This document shows positions 14,047 through 19,775 of a DNA stretch of 27,519 nt, in pieces. Source of the stretch: a virus; the IMG/VR virus record IMGVR_UViG_3300017528_000368, positions 1 through 27,519 of that record, one strand, 5' to 3'. The translations under genes were made by a program, and so were the position numbers. The notes beneath the pieces were generated by a model. That model had not been told where the DNA came from and did no database searches. It saw only the letters and a program-made list of their open reading frames with translations. The stretch's first letter is position 1. Every line of letters starts with the position of its first letter.

Positions 14047-15747
14047 ATGACAATCGTACCGCCAGCTGCTGCTTTTTATGAGCGCGTCTCGAATGACGAA
14101 CTCGTCGAGCGCAACACGATCCGTAATCAGGACACCTCGCTGCACAAAACCTTCGACCAGCACTTCGGACTTGAGGCGAGCGAGCCCTGGACGTTCGTGG
14201 GTACGTTCGCTGATGATGGCGTCTCGGGCACGATTGACTTGGACCAGCGGCCCGACGGCGCGCGCCTTATGGCACTCATTCGCCGTGGCGAAGTCGACAT
14301 TGTGTGCGTGACCCGCGGTGATCGACTAACGCGCGATCGCGCCGGCGCGGAGGTCATCGCCGACGAGTTCTGGGGTCGCGATGTCACTATTCGCGCGGTC
14401 AGCGAGCACATCGACCTGACGACACCCGCAGGACGCTTGCAGTTCGCGCTAATGTGCGCTTTCGCCCACTACGAGCGCGAGCTTATTCGCGAGCGCACTA
14501 TGAATGGGCGCGCGCGCGTGGCCGGCGAGGGCAAGTTCATCAACGGCCCCATCCCTTTCGGCTATGACGTCGTAGACGGAATGCTGGTGCCCTCGCAGCA
14601 CGAGATCGAAGTCCTTGGTTGCACTGAGGCCGAGTTCGTCGAGCAGATGTACACACGCGTCAAGGCGGGTGAGAGCGCGCGCGCGTTGTGGGCGTGGCTG
14701 ATGGATTCGCGATTGCCCTCCGTTTATCGCTACTACAACAAGAAAGCGGAACGGCATCGCGTCAAGGTGTATCCACAATGGAAATACGCACGCGTGCGCG
14801 ACATTTTGCGGAGTACGACTTATTACGGACAGCGTGTCTTGAAGTACAGCCGTCCAGGCGCCGGGCGACTCAAGAAGCAACTCGAGCCGGTCGTCCAGGC
14901 CGTGCCGCCCCTCGTCAGCCGGCAGTTGTGGAACGACGTCGAACAGGCGATGCAGGGCCACACTGCGAATTTCCACAGTGATGACACTGACGGTTTCGTC
15001 TATCTGCTGAGTGGCAAACTCGTGTGTGGCTACTGTGGATTCAAACTCGGTGGCAATTACATCAAGCGCAGCAACGGACGGACCTATCTCTACTACGCGT
15101 GCACGCTCAAGTCACCGTCGCAGATGAACGCGCGCCGTCTCGGCACATCCTGTCCCGATGCGCCGCGACTCAACGGATTTGTATTCGAGGAGCGCGTACT
15201 CGAGATGATCGACGAGGTGGTGGCACATCCTGAGCAGATCCTCGATGCTCTGGCCGCGGAACAGCAGGTCCAGCGCGGTGCGGTCGATAGTCACACTCAG
15301 CGCATGCGTACCGTTCAGCAGCGCATTGCTAGGCTGCAGCGCGGCAGAGCGGAGTTATTGCGGAGTCTGCGTCAGGGCGATATCACCGCGGACGAGTTCC
15401 GTGAGCAATCGACGGCCACGACAATGGACCTCGCCGATGCACAGCAGGAGCTCGCGGCACTCGAGGCCGACAGCAACGTCGTACGCACGCTTGAGGAGCA
15501 GCTCAGCGAAGCACGTCAGGTAATCGACCTGCTAGCTGAGGAGTGGCCCAGGGCACGCGCCGAATGCGACCGCGTGACACTACGGGCGATGGTGCAGCCG
15601 CTCATTCAGAAGATTGTCGTGCGCAGGGACGAGTACGAGTACACCATTCTGTTTCACCGTTCTAGCAATACTGCCCAGTCCTGCGATTGCCCATCAATCA
15701 CTAGAACCATTCCGCTCGAACTCGGTGGCGGGCACGCAGCGGCCTAG
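14047..15747 (+). CDS. int: Large serine recombinase (phage integrase)
   Basis: A 566-residue recombinase from ATG 14047 (GTG 14020 would abut the AGGAG and is less likely). The resolvase domain, residues about 6-150, has FYERVS with catalytic Ser15, DDGVSGT, and the Arg motif RGDRLTRDRAG, then HYERELIRERT. A Recombinase domain follows (about 165-290; PFGYDVVDG...). Then comes a zinc ribbon with CGYCG at about 337 and a second Cys pair (YYACT, TSCPDA), and a coiled coil (about 400-500) with dense Gln/Arg/Glu heptads. The domain order is that of large serine integrases acting on attP/attB. Continuous phage genes on both sides argue that the genome is not integrated at this point. Confidence 0.95.
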   Translation: MTIVPPAAAFYERVSNDELVERNTIRNQDTSLHKTFDQHFGLEASEPWTFVGTFADDGVSGTIDLDQRPDGARLMALIRRGEVDIVCVTRGDRLTRDRAGAEVIADEFWGRDVTIRAVSEHIDLTTPAGRLQFALMCAFAHYERELIRERTMNGRARVAGEGKFINGPIPFGYDVVDGMLVPSQHEIEVLGCTEAEFVEQMYTRVKAGESARALWAWLMDSRLPSVYRYYNKKAERHRVKVYPQWKYARVRDILRSTTYYGQRVLKYSRPGAGRLKKQLEPVVQAVPPLVSRQLWNDVEQAMQGHTANFHSDDTDGFVYLLSGKLVCGYCGFKLGGNYIKRSNGRTYLYYACTLKSPSQMNARRLGTSCPDAPRLNGFVFEERVLEMIDEVVAHPEQILDALAAEQQVQRGAVDSHTQRMRTVQQRIARLQRGRAELLRSLRQGDITADEFREQSTATTMDLADAQQELAALEADSNVVRTLEEQLSEARQVIDLLAEEWPRARAECDRVTLRAMVQPLIQKIVVRRDEYEYTILFHRSSNTAQSCDCPSITRTIPLELGGGHAAA

Positions 15748-15903
15748 CAAACGTGCGCGAAGGAATGCCCGTACGGCAGTCACGAGCGCGGCCTGGTCGG
15801 GCTGCTCGATGATGACTACGCGGACCGCTCCTTGCGGTGTGGCAACGGATGGGCCTGGCGAGGGTGCTGGATCGCCCACGCGTGCCAGTGTGCGGCCACT
15901 TCC

Positions 15904-15936
15904 CCGGAACAAAAAAGGGTGGTGAATCCGGAAGTT
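15904..15936 (+). repeat. Copy A of a 33-base A-tract/GGG repeat
   Basis: The motif begins CCGGAAC, continues with six A then GGG, and ends GAATCCGGAAGTT. It matches 26 of 33 positions with copy C at 17422-17454 on the opposite strand. It is bracketed by CTTCC (15899-15903) and GGAAG (15930-15934). The last two bases overlap the stop region of the PAS gene. It lies in the 187-base gap between the recombinase and the PAS gene, in which I see no credible gene. It may be a terminator or binding site for the convergent genes. Confidence 0.5.
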
Positions 15937-16861
15937 ACGCGTCCGCTTTTCTTTCGTCCATGTCGCGCTGAGCGGCATCCGCGAGCTCGGCCATGTAGCG
16001 CTCGAGCTCGCCTGGCGCGGGCTTGATGATCGTGTGCGTCAGGGTCCCGTTGAGCACGCTGCCGTTCAGTCGCTCGCGTCCGACGTTGATCCCGTGCAGT
16101 TCTCGTTTGACGATGAGCGCGGGTGGCCTGATGAGGTACGGCTCGACGTTGAAGGTCTGTTCGTCCCTGGTCGTCGGGCCTGGCGGCACGTAATCAGGCA
16201 GGGCGCGCACGTAGTCATCCAGCGTGAGTCGTACGTGCCCGTCACGATCTGCGGCGGCTTTGACGGTCGTGTCGACCGAGCTGAGGACAGTGGCCTGCGT
16301 GTACCAGGCGTGGCTGCGTTCGCCATAGCCAGCGCGGAGCTGGACTGGGACCAGGTGTCCGTCGCGGTGGACCATGTGGGCAGGTGGTGGAGCGGCGTGG
16401 GCAAGTGTGCCGTCGCGCAACGCCCGGAAGTCGGCACACAACTGCGGGTCGGTCTGGTGTGGATCACGCCCGGCGGAGAGTGCCTCGACAGCTGCTCGTC
16501 CGACCAACTCCCATCGCTCGAAACCCAGCACATCGCGGACGTTGGCTGAGATCCATAACAACGTGCCTGCGACATCGATGAGATGCACAATGATCGGCCG
16601 TCGCTGGTCGTCGATCGCGGGCACCAGTGGGTAATCCATGGCGTAGCCCTTGCGCCAGGTACGCAACTGGTGTTCCGACAGCGTGTGACCGTCTTCGGTG
16701 CGCGTCGTCCGAATTTGTGCGGTCCGCAGGAAGCCCCCCTGGGTTGGTTCGTGCGTGGACCGCTCATACTGTTCGGCCTTCTCGAGCAGGTCAGCCGCCG
16801 TCAGTCCGAATCCCGGTCGCCGACCAGCAGCCGCCTGTCCCCATGATCGAGTACCTGACAC
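15935..16861 (-). CDS. PAS-domain protein in the lysogeny region
   Basis: A 308-residue protein starting at GTG 16861, with GGGAGG 8 bases upstream. That site supports the full length over the internal ATG at 16639. Residues about 88-198 form a PAS fold: HLIDVAGTLLWISANVRDVLGFERWELVGR, then the HRDGHLVPVQLRAG strand region. PAS domains sense ligands, redox or light, or mediate dimerisation. The helical N-terminus (about 20-75) and C-terminus (about 200-308) have no recognised output domain: no kinase, GGDEF or HTH is visible. PAS proteins are unusual in phage lysogeny modules, so it may sense host state; that is inference. Confidence 0.75.
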   Translation of the reverse strand: MSGTRSWGQAAAGRRPGFGLTAADLLEKAEQYERSTHEPTQGGFLRTAQIRTTRTEDGHTLSEHQLRTWRKGYAMDYPLVPAIDDQRRPIIVHLIDVAGTLLWISANVRDVLGFERWELVGRAAVEALSAGRDPHQTDPQLCADFRALRDGTLAHAAPPPAHMVHRDGHLVPVQLRAGYGERSHAWYTQATVLSSVDTTVKAAADRDGHVRLTLDDYVRALPDYVPPGPTTRDEQTFNVEPYLIRPPALIVKRELHGINVGRERLNGSVLNGTLTHTIIKPAPGELERYMAELADAAQRDMDERKADA

Positions 16862-16965
16862 TTGATGGTCCTCCCGCCCCTTCTGGCGCGAGGCAGCGGG
16901 CGGTGTGCGGGGAAACCGTCGCTTGTCTCTGGAATACCGGCAGTGTGCAGCAGGCTGCCCGGTCG

Positions 16966-16983
16966 TAAAAAGGGAAGAAAATC
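16966..16983 (+). repeat. Copy B, shorter version of the A-tract/GGG repeat
   Basis: TAAAAAGGGAAGAAAATC matches copy C at 16 of 18 positions. It lies in the 232-base gap between the PAS gene start and the second XRE gene, about 105 bases upstream of the PAS start. I see no other gene in this gap, only an unsupported small open frame. Its place upstream of a regulator fits a binding site better than a terminator. Confidence 0.4.
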
Positions 16984-17093
16984 TACAACTTATTCCTGAA
17001 CAACAGAACTGCCGCTGTGTACCGTATCGGCATGGTAACGTGTCGTCTACTGGTTGTCTTCATATTGCCGGCGGTTGCGTGACGGCTAAACGG

Positions 17094-17360
17094 TTACACA
17101 GACGGGTCGTCTGGTCGCTGCAGATCCCAGGGGGTTACCTTCAGCGCGCGCGCCAGCTTCCTGACGCTTGATGGGCGGATCGGCAATCCGCGCTCGCCGC
17201 GGGCAACGGTCGTACGGCCGACGCCGGCCTTTTCGGCGAGATCCTCTTGGCTGAGGGCCAGACGTCTGCGTTTTGACCTCAAACTGGGCACTAGCACCTC
17301 GCCAGATGATCCGTCGTGAGACACTAGACGAACAGGCGGTCTAACGGCGCTCTCGTGCAT
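17094..17360 (-). CDS. Second XRE-family regulator
   Basis: An 88-residue protein with an HTH_3 domain at residues about 27-80. LRSKRRRLALSQEDLAEKAG and VGRTTVARGERG are the expected helix 2/3 elements, followed by SSVRKLARALKVTPWDLQ. It shares much of its sequence with the XRE protein at 13737-13952, so the two are paralogs flanking the integrase and PAS genes. The ATG at 17360 lacks a clear ribosome site, and an AACTAGGTGTT near-palindrome sits just upstream (17361-17371). It diverges from the early operon at 17480. A Cro/CI-like pair is plausible but untested. Confidence 0.78.
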   Translation of the reverse strand: MHESAVRPPVRLVSHDGSSGEVLVPSLRSKRRRLALSQEDLAEKAGVGRTTVARGERGLPIRPSSVRKLARALKVTPWDLQRPDDPSV

Positions 17361-17421
17361 AACTAGGTGTTGCCTACGGTACCAGAATCGGGCCCCTATC
17401 AGCGGCGGCGCCGGGCATAAG

Positions 17422-17454
17422 AAATTCCTGATTCTCGTCCCTTTTTAGTTCCCG
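17422..17454 (-). repeat. Copy C of the 33-base A-tract/GGG repeat
   Basis: On the minus strand it reads CGGGAACTAAAAAGGGAC and ends AGAATCAGGAATTT, 26 of 33 identical to copy A. It is bracketed by a different short inverted repeat, CCTGA (17427-17431) and TCAGG (17455-17459). It sits in the 119-base divergent gap between the second XRE gene and the 17480 gene. Copies A and C are inverted relative to each other and enclose the PAS-XRE pair. Operator, terminator or recombination site are all possible. Confidence 0.5.
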
Positions 17455-17479
17455 TCAGGGGCATGCAGAGTGGGTGGGC

Positions 17480-17677
17480 ATGACCCAGTCCACCCCGCAC
17501 AGGACACCTCGCTGTGTGCGCCTGGGCGACCTCGAGCTTGACGAGGATCGCTGGCGCAAATTGTCTGATCTCGCGGCCGACGACCGCCGCGACCCGCGCG
17601 CCTATGCGCTGATCGTGGTCGAGTCGCACATCGATCGGCAGTGGGCGCGGCTCGCACGAAAGAAAGTTCTTGCCTGA
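17480..17677 (+). CDS. Ribbon-helix-helix-like small protein, 65 aa
   Basis: A 65-residue protein with a short strand (CVRLGDLEL) followed by two helices (DRWRKLSDLAADDRRD and RAYALIVVESHIDRQW). This is the size and order of RHH proteins. The W..L..LA......DPR.YA pattern in the second part is one I associate with small phage and Chloroflexota RHH-like proteins. ATG 17480 is preceded by GAGTGGGTGGG; GTG 17474 is an alternative. It is the first gene of the rightward early operon, opposite the second XRE gene, so a transcriptional regulator is likely. Confidence 0.6.
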   Translation: MTQSTPHRTPRCVRLGDLELDEDRWRKLSDLAADDRRDPRAYALIVVESHIDRQWARLARKKVLA

Positions 17678-17680
17678 GCC

Positions 17681-17758
17681 GTGAGCCTCTCCATCACCGT
17701 GCAAGACGAAGGCGACACGGCCAAACACGACGCCAAGCAGCTCGAGACGGTCGCTTAG
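17681..17758 (+). CDS. Possible 25-residue leader or micro-protein
   Basis: GTG 17681 opens 25 codons ending with TAG at 17756-17758. The peptide, SLSITVQDEGDT then AKHDAKQLETVA, is well balanced and polar. It fills exactly the gap between the RHH-like gene and the next gene, and starts 3 bases after a stop. No clear ribosome site or family is seen. It could also be untranslated spacer. Confidence 0.25.
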   Translation: MSLSITVQDEGDTAKHDAKQLETVA

Positions 17759-17762
17759 ACCA

Positions 17763-18041
17763 ATGCCAAAGACCACCTCTGGCGAAGCCGTGCCCAGCGT
17801 GGGCGAGGCAGCCGGTAAATCCTGGTACGTCTTCAAGCACTTCAACCCTGGCAGTGCGACCGATCCCCACATCAGCTACGTGGCGGGTTACCGCCGCGCG
17901 GTGGCGGACTGCCTCGCCGACCTGTTCGAGTTCGGCGGCTGGGACCAGATCACGCGTCGCATGCTCGAAGTCTTCGACGACCTGGCCATCCAGCGCGACG
18001 CCGTACGCCAGGTCGCCGACGACGAGGAGATCAAGGTCTGA
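17763..18041 (+). CDS. Hypothetical early protein, 92 aa
   Basis: A 92-residue soluble protein beginning MPKTTSGEAVPSVGE. A compact middle (SWYVFKHFNPGSATD, then YVAGYRRAVADCLADL) and an acidic helical end (DDLAIQRDAVRQVADD) suggest a small globular domain. The stop is shared with the next start (TGATG). No family is recognised. Early position downstream of a regulator-like gene is the only clue. Confidence 0.6.
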   Translation: MPKTTSGEAVPSVGEAAGKSWYVFKHFNPGSATDPHISYVAGYRRAVADCLADLFEFGGWDQITRRMLEVFDDLAIQRDAVRQVADDEEIKV

Positions 18042-18433
18042 TGGAGGAGGCCCTGTTCGGGTTGGCCATGCTCGGTCAGGTAGCGTGCGCCGGCTTCGTC
18101 GACTGCAGTGGTCCACCACCTGAGCCCGAGGTGGCCGCCGAAATGGCGGACGAGCCGCTGGCGGTCGTCCCGGACTGCGGCTTGCCGGTGTGCGGTCCGC
18201 TGGGGGCCACGCTGTATTGCATCGAGGGTTTCGAGAGCCGCCACAACGGCGGCGCAGTCAACCCCAGCAGTGGGGCGCGGGGGTATTTGCAGTGGCTTCC
18301 AGGAACGGCACGGCAGTGGGCGGTGGTCATCGGCGACAGGCAATCCGAGTGGTTGGCAGCGGCGCGTATCGCCAGTCTGGGCGAGGCCTTTTTCAGGTCG
18401 CAATGGGTGCCCCTCCAACGCCACCTCTGCTGA
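18041..18433 (+). CDS. Lysozyme/transglycosylase-like protein, 130 aa
   Basis: A 130-residue protein with a lysozyme-like core in residues 57-130. CIEGFESRHN has the expected glutamate, most likely Glu65 before Ser66. It is followed by NPSSGARGYLQWLPGTARQW and then FRSQWVPLQRHLC, the layout of SLT/Rpf-type muramidases (ES...A.NP.SGA.G..Q). Residues 5-20 are mildly hydrophobic and could be a weak signal-arrest segment, without a clear cleavage site. It overlaps its neighbours at both ends, and a single-helix membrane protein follows. Peptidoglycan glycan cleavage is likely. Its place in the early half, away from the other lysis-like cassette, is odd. Confidence 0.68.
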   Translation: MEEALFGLAMLGQVACAGFVDCSGPPPEPEVAAEMADEPLAVVPDCGLPVCGPLGATLYCIEGFESRHNGGAVNPSSGARGYLQWLPGTARQWAVVIGDRQSEWLAAARIASLGEAFFRSQWVPLQRHLC

Positions 18434-18558
18434 ATGTGTACCTGCATGACGAGTTTGCTCCGCGGCACCGGCTGCGCGTGAGCCTGCCGTTGGTGCTGTT
18501 CGTCGGCCTGGTCGTGCTGCTGGTGGCGCTCATTGTGTGGAGCCTGCGGGAGCCATGA
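18403..18558 (+). CDS. Single-pass small membrane protein, 51 aa
   Basis: A 51-residue protein starting at ATG 18403, inside the end of the lysozyme-like gene (31-base overlap). CAGGT lies just upstream. Residues 1-26 are soluble and contain HDEFAPRHRLR; residues 28-47 form one membrane helix (LPLVLFVGLVVLLVALIVW). An N-out or N-in orientation cannot be set. Coupled to a muralytic candidate, it may be a holin, spanin-like or anchor protein; that is inference. A longer frame back to 18190 is an off-frame shadow. Confidence 0.6.
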   Translation: MGAPPTPPLLNVYLHDEFAPRHRLRVSLPLVLFVGLVVLLVALIVWSLREP

Positions 18559-18577
18559 TGCGGCCGGCGGTGTAGCG

Positions 18578-18844
18578 ATGGGTCGCTTTCTTTTGGTGAC
18601 GCTCGAGGAGGATCTGGCGCGCTGTGGCACGACGCACAACGTGGCCATGCTGAGCATCCAGCATTGCCCGGGCGTGTATGACGTGGTCGATCTGTCGGCC
18701 ATCAGTCCCGAGACGCTGGTGTCGTTCCTAGGCGTTGACCGGGGGATGCGGGCGTTGATCGCCGAGCAGCGGCGGGAAACGACGAGCCCGGATCACATCA
18801 TCCGTGCGTACTGGAAGGGCGTGCGGCAGCCAAAGTTGCTGTGA
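18578..18844 (+). CDS. Hypothetical protein, 88 aa
   Basis: An 88-residue protein starting MGRFLLVTLEEDL at ATG 18578 (longer frame to 18533 less likely). It mixes short strands and helices, including LSIQHCPGVYDVVDLSAI and MRALIAEQRRETTSPDHI, and ends with a basic segment. I recognise no family. It lies between the lysozyme-like/membrane pair and the ssDNA-binding-like gene. Confidence 0.6.
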   Translation: MGRFLLVTLEEDLARCGTTHNVAMLSIQHCPGVYDVVDLSAISPETLVSFLGVDRGMRALIAEQRRETTSPDHIIRAYWKGVRQPKLL

Positions 18845-18907
18845 TGACGGGCTGCCTGCCTAGTGGCTTGCACGCCGCCATAGGCGTGCGTGAGCTGGAT
18901 TCTCAAG

Positions 18908-19438
18908 ATGCCGCAACAACCTGACGCCACGTTCGCCGCCGACATCGACGTCGACGACAGCAAGAAGTGGATTCTCAAGCTGGTCGACTACGACGAGCAG
19001 CCGTCGAAGTTTCGCGACCGCCGCAAGGACGCCATGAGTTGCATCTGGAAGTTCACCGTGCACGACCTCGAGGATGGCGTGGCCATCGTCGACAACGTCA
19101 CCAACGAACTCTATGAGTTGTGGCAATGGACGTCGGACGGGACCTACGACAACCCGACTACCGGCAAGATCGCACCAGGTCGCGAGATCGTCAACGCGCT
19201 GGTGGGGCACCGTACCGACGACGATGAGGTGCGCGAGCTGATCAGCGACGGCTGGGGCAAGGCGTTGCTCGGAAAATCCAGCGTGGCGGACCTGGAATGG
19301 TACTCGCAGCCTGACGGCACCCAGCGCCTGCGCGTGCTGCGCCACAAGCCGTACCGCAAGCCGAAGAAGGAGCCGGAGGCCGTCGCGGCGGCGCCGAAGC
19401 GCTCGCGCCAGTTGGACGACGACGACGAGGACACGTAG
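18908..19438 (+). CDS. Putative ssDNA-binding-like replication protein
   Basis: A 176-residue protein beginning MPQQPDATFAADIDVDD at ATG 18908, with GTG 18890 as alternative. Beta-rich residues 20-75 (KKWILKLVDYDEQ, then WKFTVHDLEDGVAI, then LYELWQWTSDGTY) look like an OB-like or DUF669-type barrel. Residues 78-100 contain KIAPGREIVNALVGH. The end is an acidic, disordered tail (SRQLDDDDEDT). A barrel followed by an acidic tail is typical of phage ssDNA-binding proteins. Its place just before a nuclease and primase supports this. The fold is a guess from pattern. Confidence 0.5.
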   Translation: MPQQPDATFAADIDVDDSKKWILKLVDYDEQPSKFRDRRKDAMSCIWKFTVHDLEDGVAIVDNVTNELYELWQWTSDGTYDNPTTGKIAPGREIVNALVGHRTDDDEVRELISDGWGKALLGKSSVADLEWYSQPDGTQRLRVLRHKPYRKPKKEPEAVAAAPKRSRQLDDDDEDT

Positions 19439-19484
19439 GCCACTCGTCGGTATTGAGAGCGAAAGCCACTTCGAGGAGCGGGTA

Positions 19485-19775
19485 ATGCGCCTGGCTCGGA
19501 TGTATGGGTGGTGTGGTCGGCATGAGCGCGACAGCCGTGACGCGCGCGGCATCCACACGCTGCGGCATGACGACCACGTGTGTGGCTTGGGTTGGCCGGA
19601 CTGGACGTTCGTCAAGCCGGGCCGGCCGCCGAAGTTCCGTGAATTAAAGACCGAGCTGGGCCGCCTGACGCGTCACCAGCGCTACTGGCAACACCTCCTG
19701 CGCGCGGCCGGTGCGGATGTGGGGGTATGGCGCCCGTCCGATATCGAGCAGATCGTCGCGGAGCTTGCCGCGTGA
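19485..19775 (+). CDS. VRR-NUC (PD-(D/E)XK) nuclease
   Basis: A 96-residue nuclease of the VRR-NUC type, often linked to replication forks and Holliday-junction processing. GWPDWTFV supplies the catalytic Asp and FRELKTELGRLT the ExK pair; HQRYWQHLLRAAGADVGVWRP is the typical helix and strand end. VRR-NUC domains begin with a helix bearing a conserved acidic residue. That helix (ESHFEERVMRLARMYGW) is only complete if the frame is read upstream to about 19452, where the codon is ATT. The ATG at 19485 is used here as the conventional start. It overlaps the primase gene by GTGA. Confidence 0.82.
   Translation: MRLARMYGWCGRHERDSRDARGIHTLRHDDHVCGLGWPDWTFVKPGRPPKFRELKTELGRLTRHQRYWQHLLRAAGADVGVWRPSDIEQIVAELAA

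Noticed and set aside
15694-15978. Minus-strand frame overlapping the recombinase and PAS gene ends
   Set aside because: It includes a helical-looking stretch and an AAGGAG, but no ATG, GTG or TTG follows that site and it overlaps two firm genes.
16905-17171. Plus-strand frame of 88 codons in the PAS-XRE gap
   Set aside because: No ribosome site, Cys- and Arg-rich without motif, and it runs into the second XRE gene on the other strand.
17399-17872. Minus-strand frame of 157 codons covering repeat copy C
   Set aside because: Antisense to the RHH-like and following genes, whose junctions are typical; its end only translates the repeat.
18896-18980. Exact 12-base repeat TGGATTCTCAAG at the start of the ssDNA-binding-like gene
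   Set aside because: Chance exact 12-base repeats are expected in a window this long, and one copy encodes the protein sequence WILK.
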